A DNA stretch of 64,000 nt. Source: Phenylobacterium sp. GTDB lineage: Bacteria; Pseudomonadota; Alphaproteobacteria; Caulobacterales; Caulobacteraceae. The translations under genes and the position numbers were made by a program. Each line of letters opens with the position of its first letter. Position 1 is the first letter of the stretch. Location: positions 47,225-111,224 of the forward strand of contig NZ_PNLB01000018.1 in NCBI RefSeq assembly GCF_013822795.1, given 5' to 3'. Positions 8,391 through 16,857 of the stretch are shown one piece after another. The notes under the pieces were generated by a model that saw only the letters and a list, made by a program, of their open reading frames with translations, searched no databases and was not told the DNA's origin.

Positions 8391-9437
8391 ATGCTCAACT
8401 GGATCTATTCGACCTTTGGCGAGGCCTGGGGTCCGCTGCGGCTGTTCAACTCGTTCTTCTTCCTCTCCGGGGCGGGCTTCGCAGTGTGCGCCCTGGGCAC
8501 CTGGCTGTTGCTGCCGAAGCTGTGGGGCCTGCTGCCCACCGACCGCGGCCGGGCGTTCGCGGTCAACGCCGAGCTGAGCGTCGGCAAGCCGGTCAGCGCC
8601 GGCCTGATCTTCATCACCATCTTCAGCCTGGCCTGCATGGTGTTCGTACCGTTGACGGCCAAGCCGCTGCTGACCGTGCCGTTCATGCTGGCGGCGCTGA
8701 TCGTCGGCTATCTGGACGACCGCCGCGGCGGCTTTTCCGAGTACCAGCTGGCGATCATGGACGCCGCCATCGCCTTCGGCGCGGCTGCGGTGATCTATGG
8801 ATTCCAGCCCGTGCAGATCTGGCTGCCCGGCTGGAAGGGCGTACTGACCCTGGCGCCGTGGATCTCGATCCCGATGGCGGCCGGCGTCATCTGGCTGTCG
8901 ATCAACGCCACCAACTGCTCAGACGGGGTCGACGGCGTCTCCGGCAGCCTGAGCGGCACGGCGATCCTGCTGCTGGGCGGCCTGCTCTACACGGTGATCG
9001 GCAACGAGGCGGTGGCCGGCCACCTGCACATCCCGCTCAACCGCGACGGCGCCAACTGGGCGATCATGGCCTTCCTGATGGTCGGCTGCATCGCCGGCTA
9101 CCTCTGGTACAACGCCCCGCCCAGCCAGGTGCTGATGGGCGACGCCGGCTCGCGGCCGATCGGGCTGTTGATCGGCATGCTGGTGGTGGCGACCAACAAC
9201 CCGCTGTTCCTGCTGTTGATCGGCTCGGTGCTGCTGCTGAATGGCGCGACCGGCCTGGTGAAGGTGGCGCTGATGCGGTTCTTCGGCCTGAAGGTGCTGT
9301 CGAAGGTGCGCTTCCCGCTGCACGACCACGTCCGCAAGGAACTCGGCTGGTCGAACAGTCAGGTGCTGGTGCGCTTCATGCTGCTGCACCTGGGGGTTTC
9401 GGCGCTGCTCCTGCTGCTGGCGCTCAAGGTCCGCTGA
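8391..9437 (+). CDS. MraY-like phospho-N-acetylmuramoyl-pentapeptide transferase paralogue
   Basis: 348-residue polytopic membrane protein of the polyprenyl-phosphate N-acetylhexosamine-1-phosphate transferase superfamily. It keeps the acidic motif YLDD (Asp109/110), a divergent N-x-x-N-x-x-D-G-V-D-G loop (172-182) and MGDAGS (Asp251). It ends with PLHDH (310-313), then GW-x-x-x-QVLVRF and a final LKVR, aligning with the PIHHH...GWPEP..VIVRF...LKVR end of E. coli MraY. That C-terminal block is MraY-specific, not WecA-like. The middle His of the triad is Asp. No mur/fts genes surround it, so it is unlikely to be the dcw-cluster MraY. It may transfer a sugar-phosphate onto a polyprenyl phosphate. 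Confidence 0.75.
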   Translation: MLNWIYSTFGEAWGPLRLFNSFFFLSGAGFAVCALGTWLLLPKLWGLLPTDRGRAFAVNAELSVGKPVSAGLIFITIFSLACMVFVPLTAKPLLTVPFMLAALIVGYLDDRRGGFSEYQLAIMDAAIAFGAAAVIYGFQPVQIWLPGWKGVLTLAPWISIPMAAGVIWLSINATNCSDGVDGVSGSLSGTAILLLGGLLYTVIGNEAVAGHLHIPLNRDGANWAIMAFLMVGCIAGYLWYNAPPSQVLMGDAGSRPIGLLIGMLVVATNNPLFLLLIGSVLLLNGATGLVKVALMRFFGLKVLSKVRFPLHDHVRKELGWSNSQVLVRFMLLHLGVSALLLLLALKVR

Positions 9438-9478
9438 AGCAACGACTTCGTCAGACAAACCGCCTAGAGACACCTTGC

Positions 9479-9503
9479 CCGCGCAATATCCGCTCTTGCG
9501 CGG
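9479..9503 (+). terminator. Hairpin between the MraY-like and ClpP genes
   Basis: CCGCGCAA pairs with TTGCGCGG around a 9-base loop, about 45 bases after the stop of the MraY-like gene. No T-run is visible, so it could be an RNA-stability element or weak terminator. Confidence 0.35.
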
Positions 9504-9570
9504 CCTTCCGGCTCTTGCGAAGCGCCGCTGCGCATCGCACGTTCCGGACTAACCGAATTGGAGACCCCAT

Positions 9571-10182
9571 ATGCGTAACTGGCGCCTGGACGAAGACGAC
9601 GACAGCGAAGACGGCGCCCGCAAGCCCGACATGCCGATGACGGCCGGGCCTGTGCAGAACGCGCTCTACAAGTCGCGCACCGTGCTGGTGTTCGGCGAGA
9701 TCGACATGCGCCTGGCCGAGCGGGTCACCGCCCAGCTGCTGGCCCTGTCGGCCGAAAGCGACAAGCCGATCAAGGTGGTGATCAACTCGCCCGGCGGCCA
9801 CGTCGAGAGCGGCGACACCATCCACGACATGATCCGCTACTGCGGTCCGCAGGTGAAGGTGATCGGCACCGGCTGGGTGGCCTCGGCCGGCGCGCACATC
9901 TTCCTGGGCGCGACCAAGGAAAACCGCCTCTGCCTGCCCAACACCCGCTTCCTGCTGCACCAGCCGATGGGCGGCGTGCGCGGTCAGGCCAGCGACATCC
10001 AGATCGAGGCCGAGGAGATCGTGAAGATGCGCGAGCGCGTCAACCGCATGATCGCCAAGGAAACCGGGCATCCCTACGAAAAGATCGTCAAGGACACCCA
10101 GCGGAACTTCTGGATGAGCGCCGAAGCCGCCGTCGAGTACGGCCTGGTCTCGAAGATCATCCACAGCGCCAGCGAGGCGTAA
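9571..10182 (+). CDS. ClpP-like serine protease subunit with Asn in place of the catalytic Asp
   Basis: 203-residue S14-family peptidase. Ser105 lies in VASAGA and His130 in LLHQP, the expected nucleophile and base. The third triad position, Asp in the DTERDRF segment of E. coli ClpP, aligns to Asn179 in DTQRNFW. The first 20 residues form a very acidic extension not found in typical ClpP. GGAG precedes the ATG by 7 bases. No clpX or tig gene is nearby, so this is probably a second ClpP. Asn at this position occurs in Listeria ClpP1, so activity is not excluded. Confidence 0.85.
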   Translation: MRNWRLDEDDDSEDGARKPDMPMTAGPVQNALYKSRTVLVFGEIDMRLAERVTAQLLALSAESDKPIKVVINSPGGHVESGDTIHDMIRYCGPQVKVIGTGWVASAGAHIFLGATKENRLCLPNTRFLLHQPMGGVRGQASDIQIEAEEIVKMRERVNRMIAKETGHPYEKIVKDTQRNFWMSAEAAVEYGLVSKIIHSASEA

Positions 10183-10183
10183 G

Positions 10184-11788
10184 GTGTTGTCGGCCGCGCC
10201 CTGGTGGAAGGGCGCGGTCGTCTACCACATCTATGTGCGGAGCTTCTTCGACTCCGACGGCGACGGCCACGGCGACCTGGCCGGGGTCCTCGCCAAACTG
10301 GACTACATCGAGAGCCTCGGCGTCGACGCCATCTGGCTCTCGCCCGTCCACCCCTCGCCCAACCGCGACTGGGGCTACGACATTTCTGATTATGAAGGCG
10401 TCCAGCCCGACTACGGGACCATGGACGACCTGCAGGCGCTGATCGACGCCGCTCACCGGCGCGGCCTGAAGGTCCTGCTGGACGAGGTGCTGTCGCACAC
10501 CTCCGACGAGCATCCGTGGTTCGCCGAGAGCCGCGACGGCGGCGCTGAGGGCCCCAAGGCCGATTGGTACGTCTGGGCCGATCCGGCCCGCGACGGCACG
10601 GCGCCCAACAACTGGCTGTCGGTGTTCGGCGGCCCGGCCTGGGCCTACCAGCCGGCGAGGCGCCAGCACTATCACCACAAGTTCCTGCGCCAGCAGCCGA
10701 AGCTGAACTGGCGTCATCCCGAGGCCAAGGCCGCCGCCCTGCGGGTGCTGGAGTTCTGGCTGGAAAAAGGGATCGACGGCTTCCGGCTCGACGTCGCCGG
10801 GACCTTCCTGCACGACGACACCCTGACCGACAATCCGGCGGTGCCGGCCGAGCAGCGCACCCGCCATCACTGGGCGCACGCCAGCGAGATGCAGCGCCAC
10901 CTGCACGACTCCAACCTGCCGGAGAACGTGCCGCTGCTGGACGAGATCCGCCGGCGGGTCGACGCCTTCGACGAGCGCTTCGTGTTCGGAGAGTTCTCAG
11001 AGGAGGAGGAGCGCTGCGGAGCCTACTGCACGCCCGACGAGGGGCTGCATTCGGCCTACACCTTCGTGCTGCTGCACGCTCGGCGGCTGTCGCCGGACAT
11101 CTTCCGCGACCACTACGACACGCTGGACCGGTTCCCCGGCCACTGGCCGTGCATCTCGTTCTGCAACCACGACATTCCGCGCACCGCCACGCGCTTCGGC
11201 GGCGGCGAGGCCGTCGCCCGGCTGATGCTGGCCCTGCTGCTGACGCTGAAGGGCACGGTGCTGCTCTATCAGGGCGAGGAGCTCGGCCTGCCCGAGGCCC
11301 AGAGCCTGACCCGTGAGGAGATCCGCGATCCGGTCGGCGACCTCTACTGGCCGATCGCCAAGGGCCGCGACGGCTCACGCACGCCGATGCCGTGGACCGA
11401 GGGGCTCCACATGGGGTTCTCTTCCGGCAAGCCCTGGCTGCCGCTGGCCGTCGAGCACGCCGGGCTGTCGGCGGCGAGCCAGGAGGCGGTGAGCGATTCG
11501 ACCCTCGCCTTCTCCCGCGCCCTGCTGGCCCTGCGCCGCGACACGCCGGCCCTGGTGACCGGCGACTTGGAAATGGTCAGCGCGCCCGAGCCGCTCCTGG
11601 TCTTCATCCGCCGCGCGGGGGACCAGCAGATCGCCTGCGTGTTCAACATGGGCGCGGCGCCGGCCGTGTTCGGCGACGAACGCCTGGCCGGCGCAGAGAT
11701 ATTGCTCCCCGGTCCGGGGGAGGCGAGCCTGGACGGCGCAGCTCTCCACATGGGCGCCCACTCGGCCAGGTTCCTGCGGCTCGCATGA
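10184..11788 (+). CDS. GH13 alpha-glucosidase (alpha-amylase family)
   Basis: 534-residue GH13 enzyme expected to hydrolyse alpha-glucosidic bonds of maltose- or isomaltose-type oligosaccharides. Near the N-terminus DSDGDGHGDL (23-31) is the calcium-type loop of this family. Catalytic residues by motif are Asp203 in FRLDVAG (nucleophile), Glu270 in FGEF (acid/base) and Asp330 in CNHD. The conserved VLLDEVLSHTSDEHPWF block marks the exo-acting alpha-glucosidase subfamilies. The start is GTG, one base after the ClpP-like stop codon, so the two may be co-transcribed although function is unrelated. No signal peptide, hence cytoplasmic. Confidence 0.9.
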   Translation: MLSAAPWWKGAVVYHIYVRSFFDSDGDGHGDLAGVLAKLDYIESLGVDAIWLSPVHPSPNRDWGYDISDYEGVQPDYGTMDDLQALIDAAHRRGLKVLLDEVLSHTSDEHPWFAESRDGGAEGPKADWYVWADPARDGTAPNNWLSVFGGPAWAYQPARRQHYHHKFLRQQPKLNWRHPEAKAAALRVLEFWLEKGIDGFRLDVAGTFLHDDTLTDNPAVPAEQRTRHHWAHASEMQRHLHDSNLPENVPLLDEIRRRVDAFDERFVFGEFSEEEERCGAYCTPDEGLHSAYTFVLLHARRLSPDIFRDHYDTLDRFPGHWPCISFCNHDIPRTATRFGGGEAVARLMLALLLTLKGTVLLYQGEELGLPEAQSLTREEIRDPVGDLYWPIAKGRDGSRTPMPWTEGLHMGFSSGKPWLPLAVEHAGLSAASQEAVSDSTLAFSRALLALRRDTPALVTGDLEMVSAPEPLLVFIRRAGDQQIACVFNMGAAPAVFGDERLAGAEILLPGPGEASLDGAALHMGAHSARFLRLA

Positions 11789-11805
11789 CGCGCTAGAAGG
11801 GGCTC

Positions 11806-12906
11806 ATGCCCGACGGCGACGCCAAAACCACACCCACCGCCGACACCAAGTTCGGTCGCGGCTTCCTGCACGACATCTGGTACTTCGCCGCCCTCTCGGG
11901 CGACCTGAAGGCCGGAAAGCTGCAACGCTTTGAGATCCTCGGCGAGCCGATCCTGCTGGGTCGCGACCGCGCCGGGAAGGTCTATGCGCTCAAGGACATC
12001 TGTCCGCACCGCGCCGCGCCGCTGTCGGCCGGCAAGCTGACCCGCGAGGCTGACGGCGCTGAGAGCGTCGAGTGCCCCTATCACGGCTGGCGGTTCAAGA
12101 CCGACGGCGCCTGCGCGGCGATCCCGTCGCTGGTCGACGACCAGGCGATGGACGTCAGCCGCATCCGGGTGCGCAACTATCCGGCCGCCGAGAGCCAGGG
12201 CCTGGTGTTCGTCTGGATCAGCTCCGATCCGCGCTTCACCGGCGAGCCGAGCGAGCCGCCGCCCGTGTTTCCCGGCGTGGTCGGCGGCGGGCCCAAGCTG
12301 GTCGACCGCATGGATTTCGATGCGCACATCGACCACGCGGTCGTCGGGCTGATGGACCCGGCCCACGGCCCCTATGTGCACCAGCAATGGTGGTGGCGTT
12401 CGGCCAAGAGCCAGCACGAGAAGGCCAAGAAGTTCGAGCCGCGCGAGCAGGGCTTCGCCATGGTCCGTCACGAGCCCAGCAAGAACAGCCGCGCCTATGC
12501 GATCCTCGGCGGCGAGCCGCTGACCGAGATCACCTTCCGCATCCCCGGCCTGCGCTGGGAGCACGTGACCGTCGGCCAGCGCCAGGTGCTGTCGCTGACC
12601 TGCCTGACGCCGATCCACGAAACCAAGACCCGGATCACCCAGATCGTCTGGTCCGACCACCCCGCCTTCCTGGTGCTCAAGCCGTTCATCGCCGCCGGGG
12701 CGCGCGCGTTCCTGCGCCAGGACGGCGACATGGTGAACCTGCAGAACGAGGGACTGCGCTACGATCCCTCGCTGCTGTGGATCGACGACGCCGACCGCCA
12801 AGCCAAGTGGTACCAGCAGCTGAAGCGCGAATGGACCGCCAGCCGCAAGGCCGGCCGCCCGTTCGAGAATCCCGTCGAGGCCGCGACCCTGCGCTGGCGC
12901 AGCTGA
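11806..12906 (+). CDS. Rieske [2Fe-2S] aromatic-ring oxygenase-type protein
   Basis: 366 residues. The Rieske cluster ligands are Cys66/His68 in CPHR and Cys90/His93 in CPYHGW, with the expected spacing. The C-terminal two thirds contain an Asp-rich HxxVxxxxDPAHGPYVH segment corresponding to the mononuclear iron site of ring-hydroxylating oxygenase alpha subunits. It lies 17 bases after the GH13 gene. No ferredoxin reductase or beta-subunit gene is adjacent, so the electron donor must be encoded elsewhere. The substrate is unknown. Confidence 0.82.
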   Translation: MPDGDAKTTPTADTKFGRGFLHDIWYFAALSGDLKAGKLQRFEILGEPILLGRDRAGKVYALKDICPHRAAPLSAGKLTREADGAESVECPYHGWRFKTDGACAAIPSLVDDQAMDVSRIRVRNYPAAESQGLVFVWISSDPRFTGEPSEPPPVFPGVVGGGPKLVDRMDFDAHIDHAVVGLMDPAHGPYVHQQWWWRSAKSQHEKAKKFEPREQGFAMVRHEPSKNSRAYAILGGEPLTEITFRIPGLRWEHVTVGQRQVLSLTCLTPIHETKTRITQIVWSDHPAFLVLKPFIAAGARAFLRQDGDMVNLQNEGLRYDPSLLWIDDADRQAKWYQQLKREWTASRKAGRPFENPVEAATLRWRS

Positions 12907-12989
12907 CGAGGACTTGCCTTCCGGTCCGCCGGGGGTTCTGTTGAGCGCCGTTATTTTGACGACGCATTCAATTCGAGCCCTTTGCGAAC

Positions 12990-13772
12990 ATGGATTTCAC
13001 GACCAGCGACGGCTTCACCCTCGCCTATGACGACCAGGCTCCCGCCGACTACGAGCGGGCGATCCTGCTGGTTCACGGCTTCACCTCGAACCGCAACGAA
13101 GGCTGGAAGCGGACCGGCTGGTATGCGGCGTTGGAGCGTCGCCGCTTCCGGGTGATCGCGCTCGATCAGCGCGGCCATGGTCAGAGCGGCAAGGCCTATG
13201 AGCCGACCGCTTATTTACGCGAAAACCTGGCCCGCGACGTGGTCGAGCTGATGGACCACCTCGGCGTCAATCGGGTCGACCTGTTCGGCTACTCGATGGG
13301 CGCGCGGGTCGCCGCGGCGGCGGCCGTGGCCGCGCCGCACCGGTTCTCGAACCTGATCCTCGGCGGGGTCGGCGACAAGATGCTGACGGAGCGGCCCTCG
13401 GCGCGCGGCGACGTGATGGCCCAGGCCATGCTGGCCGACGATCCGGAGACCATCACCGAGCCGTTCCTCAAGAGCTTCCGCCAGTTCGCCGACGAGCAGG
13501 GCGAGGACCGCCGCGCCCTGGCCGCCTTCGTCCAGGCCGAGAACCCGCCGCTGGACACCGAAGGCTTTGCGACCCTGCCGATGCCGGTGCTGGTCGTGGC
13601 GGGTCAGCGCGAGACCAACGGCGCCCCCGAGCTGCTGGCCCAAGCGTTCGGCGACGGGCGCGGAGTGGTGATCCCCGGCTGCGACCACTTCTCCGCCATC
13701 CCGCACGCCCTGACCAAGGCCGCCGTCTTCGACTTCATCGACGGCGTGCTGGACGATCCCTGGGCGCGTTAG
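12990..13772 (+). CDS. Alpha/beta-fold serine hydrolase
   Basis: 260 residues. The HGF oxyanion region (about 29-31), nucleophile elbow GYSMG with Ser102, and GCDHFS with His233 form a standard alpha/beta hydrolase core. DQRGHGQS is the characteristic strand-turn before the nucleophile. No signal peptide is present. The last bases overlap the convergent glutathione transferase gene by 4. Substrate not predictable. Confidence 0.87.
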   Translation: MDFTTSDGFTLAYDDQAPADYERAILLVHGFTSNRNEGWKRTGWYAALERRRFRVIALDQRGHGQSGKAYEPTAYLRENLARDVVELMDHLGVNRVDLFGYSMGARVAAAAAVAAPHRFSNLILGGVGDKMLTERPSARGDVMAQAMLADDPETITEPFLKSFRQFADEQGEDRRALAAFVQAENPPLDTEGFATLPMPVLVVAGQRETNGAPELLAQAFGDGRGVVIPGCDHFSAIPHALTKAAVFDFIDGVLDDPWAR

Positions 13773-14401
13773 TCCTTGGGACCAAGGTTGTAGGGGCCGC
13801 CCTTGCCCAGCGCCTTGCGGTAGGCCGGACGATCCTGGAAGCGCCGCACCCAGGCGGCGATGTTCGGATAGGTCGCGAACTGGCCGAAAGCGCCGGCCAC
13901 CTCGCCGACGAAGCTCATCTGGATGTCGGCGGCGGTCAGGTCCTTGCCCATCAGGTAGTCGCGGCCCTCGAGCGCGCGGTCGACATAGCTGAGATGGTTG
14001 GCCATCTCGCCTTGGATGCGCGGATGCAGCGGCGCGCCGGCCTCGCCCAGACGGGCGACGTACATGTTGAGCATCAGCGGCAGCATGGCCGAGCCCTCAG
14101 CGTAGTGCAGCCACTGCTGATGGGCCTCGTGGTCTGGCGTGCCGACCGGCGGGGCCAGGCGGCCCGCCGCGTGGTGGCGCAGCACGTAGTCGATGATGGC
14201 GCCGGATTCCGCGATCGTGGCGCCCTCCTCGGTCACCACCGGCGACTTGCCCAGCGGATGCACGGCGGTCAGCTCCGGCGGCGCCAGCCGGGTGGCCGCG
14301 TCGCGCTGGTAGGCCTTGATCTCGTAGGGGAGCCCCAGCTCCTCCAGCAGCCACAGGATGCGCTGCGAGCGCGAGTCGTTGAGGTGATGGACGACGATCA
14401 T
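13769..14401 (-). CDS. Glutathione S-transferase family protein
   Basis: 210 residues from the ATG at 14401, which has a GGAGGAAG ribosome site at good spacing. The N-terminal thioredoxin-like domain (about 1-80) begins VHHLNDSRSQR, with Ser at the usual catalytic position and the VVTEEG...IAESGAI glutathione-binding block (Glu-Ser). The all-helical C-terminal domain follows. A longer in-frame ORF upstream would run through the acyl-CoA dehydrogenase gene on the other strand and is not credible. Cytoplasmic; substrate unknown. Confidence 0.9.
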   Translation of the reverse strand: MIVVHHLNDSRSQRILWLLEELGLPYEIKAYQRDAATRLAPPELTAVHPLGKSPVVTEEGATIAESGAIIDYVLRHHAAGRLAPPVGTPDHEAHQQWLHYAEGSAMLPLMLNMYVARLGEAGAPLHPRIQGEMANHLSYVDRALEGRDYLMGKDLTAADIQMSFVGEVAGAFGQFATYPNIAAWVRRFQDRPAYRKALGKGGPYNLGPKD

Positions 14402-14476
14402 GGCGCTTCCTCCGCTTTTCACTTGGCGTAGCGTCACCGATGACGTGCGGCAAGCTTGCCCTATAGTCGGGCCGCC

Positions 14477-16117
14477 ATGATGCTTGCGAACCTTACCGGC
14501 CTGCTGGCCGACGCCGCCGACGCCGCCGAAACCTATGTCGCCGAGGCCCGCCGGGCGGTGGCGGCCCGTGTGGCCCGCGACGGGCGGCTGGATCGCGACG
14601 CTTTGGACCGCGAACAGCACGTCGCCCACGGCCTGGCCTGGGCCGCCGCCTACGCCGAGACCCTGCGCCAGACGGCCGCCTGGGCCGCCGCCCTTGAGGG
14701 CGAAGGACGGCTCGGCGAGGCTGAGGGCCTGCCCGCCCAGTTGCTGGCGTTCGAGTATCTGAGCCAGCTGGCCGGCGGCTTGCCGATGAACCAGGGCGAA
14801 ACCTTCCGCCCCGCCGACCTCGGCCTGGACGCGGGGCGGCTGGCGCCGGTGATCGCCAGCCTGGCGCCGGGCGCGACGCAGCCGGTGAAGAACCGCATCG
14901 TCGAGCTGCTGGAGGCCGCCCACGGCCGCCCGTCGCTGGAGGCCAGCGGCCTGGACGAGACCCTGGAACATGTCCGCGACCAGTTCCACGCCTTCGCCGA
15001 GGAGAAGATCGTCCCGTTCGCCCATGGCTGGCATCTGCGCGACGAACTGATTCCGCTACCGCTGATCGACGAGCTGGCGGCGCTGGGCGTGTTTGGCCTC
15101 ACCGCGCCGGAGGAGTTCGGCGGCTCGGGCCTGGGCAAGGTCGCCATGTGCGTGGTGTCCGAAGCGCTGTCGCGCGGCTGGATCGGAACCGGCTCGCTCG
15201 GCACCCGCTCGGAGATCGCCGCCGAACTGATCCTGGCGCACGGCACCGACAGCCAGAAGCAAGAGCTGCTGCCGGCCATCACCAGCGGCGAGATCATTCC
15301 CACGGCGGTCTTCACCGAGCCGGAGGCCGGCTCCGACCTCGGCTCGCTGCGCACGCGCGCGGTGCGGTCGGGCGAGGCCTGGGAAGTCACCGGCGCCAAG
15401 ACTTGGATCACCCATGCGGCGCGCGCCGACCTGATGACGCTGCTGGTCCGCACCGATCCGGCGTCGAAGGACCACCGCGGCCTGTCGATGTTCCTGGCCG
15501 CCAAGCCGCGCGGCACGGTCAGCGATCCCTTCCCCGCCCCAGGCATGAGCGGCGGCGAGATCGGGGTGATCGGCTATCGCGGCATGAAGGAGTACGAAAT
15601 CGCCTTCGACGGCTTTTCGGTGCCGCACGACCGGCTGCTGGGCGGTCAGGAGGGCCAGGGCTTCGTGCAGCTGATGGCGACCTTCGAGAGCGCCCGCATC
15701 CAGACCGCCGCCCGCGCCATCGGGGTGGCGCAGTCGGCGCTCGATCTGGCCGTCGACTATGCGATCGCGCGCAAGCAGTTCGGGCGGCCGATCTCCGACT
15801 TCCCGCGGGTGGCCAACAAGCTGGCGATGATGGCGGCCGAGTTGGTCGGCGCGCGGCGGCTGACCTGGTTCGCCGCACGGGCCAAGGACGAGGGCCGCCG
15901 CTGCGACCTGGAGGCTGGCATGGCCAAGCTGGTCGCCGCACGGATCGCCTGGGCCTGCGCCGACAACGCCGTCCAGATTCACGGCGGGACCGGCTTCGCC
16001 ACCGAGCAACCGGTCAGCCGCGTCCTGGCCGACGCCCGGATCCTCAACATTTTCGAGGGCGCCGGCGAGATCCAGGCCCAGGTCATCGCGCGGCGGCTGC
16101 TGGACGGCGCGAACTGA
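14477..16117 (+). CDS. mcd: Acyl-CoA dehydrogenase, probable (2S)-methylsuccinyl-CoA dehydrogenase
   Basis: About 546 residues: an extra N-terminal helical domain of roughly 150 residues precedes a complete acyl-CoA dehydrogenase core. The core shows FTEPEAGSDLGSL (FAD/substrate loop), KTWITHAARADLM, ARKQFGRPI and a late IHGGTGFATE block. Ordinary acyl-CoA dehydrogenases have about 380-400 residues; the extended N-terminus and the MSGGEI...GYRGMKEYEI insert fit methylsuccinyl-CoA dehydrogenase of the ethylmalonyl-CoA pathway, from family knowledge. A nearby Etf pair and cobalamin adenosyltransferase support this. ATG at 14477 is preferred over an upstream TTG. It is divergent from the glutathione transferase gene. 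Confidence 0.7.
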   Translation: MMLANLTGLLADAADAAETYVAEARRAVAARVARDGRLDRDALDREQHVAHGLAWAAAYAETLRQTAAWAAALEGEGRLGEAEGLPAQLLAFEYLSQLAGGLPMNQGETFRPADLGLDAGRLAPVIASLAPGATQPVKNRIVELLEAAHGRPSLEASGLDETLEHVRDQFHAFAEEKIVPFAHGWHLRDELIPLPLIDELAALGVFGLTAPEEFGGSGLGKVAMCVVSEALSRGWIGTGSLGTRSEIAAELILAHGTDSQKQELLPAITSGEIIPTAVFTEPEAGSDLGSLRTRAVRSGEAWEVTGAKTWITHAARADLMTLLVRTDPASKDHRGLSMFLAAKPRGTVSDPFPAPGMSGGEIGVIGYRGMKEYEIAFDGFSVPHDRLLGGQEGQGFVQLMATFESARIQTAARAIGVAQSALDLAVDYAIARKQFGRPISDFPRVANKLAMMAAELVGARRLTWFAARAKDEGRRCDLEAGMAKLVAARIAWACADNAVQIHGGTGFATEQPVSRVLADARILNIFEGAGEIQAQVIARRLLDGAN

Positions 16118-16575
16118 TAGCGCTGATATTTTGGCGGACGACATGCCAATACTCGCGGGCGGCTCGACTACACGATTTCTTGAAGACCGCTCGCGCGCTC
16201 CCTGATCGTCAGTCTCACCCTGCCGAACCCGCGGCTGTTACTGCCGCTCGCCTTGGACAGAAGTCCAATTCGACCTGAAAACGGCGGGTCGTCGCCTTCC
16301 GAAATATCGCCGGTAGGGGGTGAGGATTGGGCCCCGCCGTACGTCTTGGGTGTGCACCCTGCCGCACACCGGCCATACGCGGAGCGAGAAACTCGCTCGC
16401 CACACGACGTTTTACGAGCGCGCTCAGCGAGTCCCGGTTTTTTGGACTGGCGGGCGCCCGACACAGCCCCTTCGGATTTCACAGCAAAACGCCGGTCTGC
16501 GACGCTGCGCCACACGGCAAAGCCCTGCCTGCCACGTTACATGCTGCCTGCGCACGCATATTGCGAAACAAGTTC
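16118..16575. other. Long intergenic region with several hairpins, no convincing gene
   Basis: The stretch after mcd has short spurious ORFs of poor composition. It contains three perfect short hairpins: TTGGAC/GTCCAA at 16253-16268, GAGCGAG/CTCGCTC at 16382-16398, and AGTCC/GGACT around a T6 run at 16430-16448. The last has a T-run in its loop, not after it. The stretch is visibly less GC-biased than the flanking genes. It could hold the mcd terminator, a promoter for the downstream TetR unit or a small RNA; I cannot decide. Confidence 0.35.
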
Positions 16576-16591
16576 GTTGAACGAGTTCAAC
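16576..16591. promoter_or_regulatory. Perfect palindrome, probable TetR operator
   Basis: GTTGAAC-GA-GTTCAAC is a perfect 7-2-7 inverted repeat. It overlaps a second inverted repeat, GTTC-GTT-GAAC, at 16572-16582. It lies about 55 bases before the small ORF that is coupled to the first TetR gene. This size and position suit autoregulation by a TetR dimer; binding is inferred, not shown. Confidence 0.55.
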
Positions 16592-16644
16592 CAAACCCAT
16601 CACTTGGACCCGCCGAGCTGAAGGGCTAAGAGGAATCAGTGGTC

Positions 16645-16857
16645 ATGACGACCTGCGTCACCGCCGTCCGCTCCCCCCCGGGCGGCGACCTAGCCGTAGA
16701 AAACCCGAGCCAGCTCGTCGCCGAGCTGCGCGACGCGGCCCAGACGGGACTGCGCCTCGCGCTGCAAGGCGCAGAGCGGATCACCAAGGTAGTGAAAGAG
16801 TATTGCGTAGAGTTCGAACAGCCGATGGCGCTGGCTACGGCGAGGATCGCCCGATGA
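16645..16857 (+). CDS. Small protein translationally coupled to a TetR regulator
   Basis: 70 residues from the ATG at 16645 (or 72 from a GTG at 16639), with AAGAGGAA upstream. A mid-protein amphipathic helix (about 20-50; LVAELRDAAQTGLRLALQGA) is the main structural feature, followed by one Cys. The stop TGA overlaps the ATG of the TetR gene in an ATGA arrangement, strong evidence that it is really translated. No family recognised. It could be a partner or leader of the regulator. Confidence 0.6.
   Translation: MTTCVTAVRSPPGGDLAVENPSQLVAELRDAAQTGLRLALQGAERITKVVKEYCVEFEQPMALATARIAR

Noticed and set aside
14402..15034. Extension of the glutathione transferase gene to 15034
   Set aside because: The added 210 residues lie opposite the acyl-CoA dehydrogenase and lack GST motifs, while the ATG at 14401 has a good ribosome site.
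16253..16621. 122-residue plus-strand ORF in the 16 kb gap
   Set aside because: No ribosome site, composition like random GC-rich translation, and it spans the palindrome; considered non-coding.
16118..16645. Search for tmRNA or RNase P RNA in the large gap
   Set aside because: No tag-peptide coding stretch, tRNA-like acceptor or conserved RNase P motif is visible.
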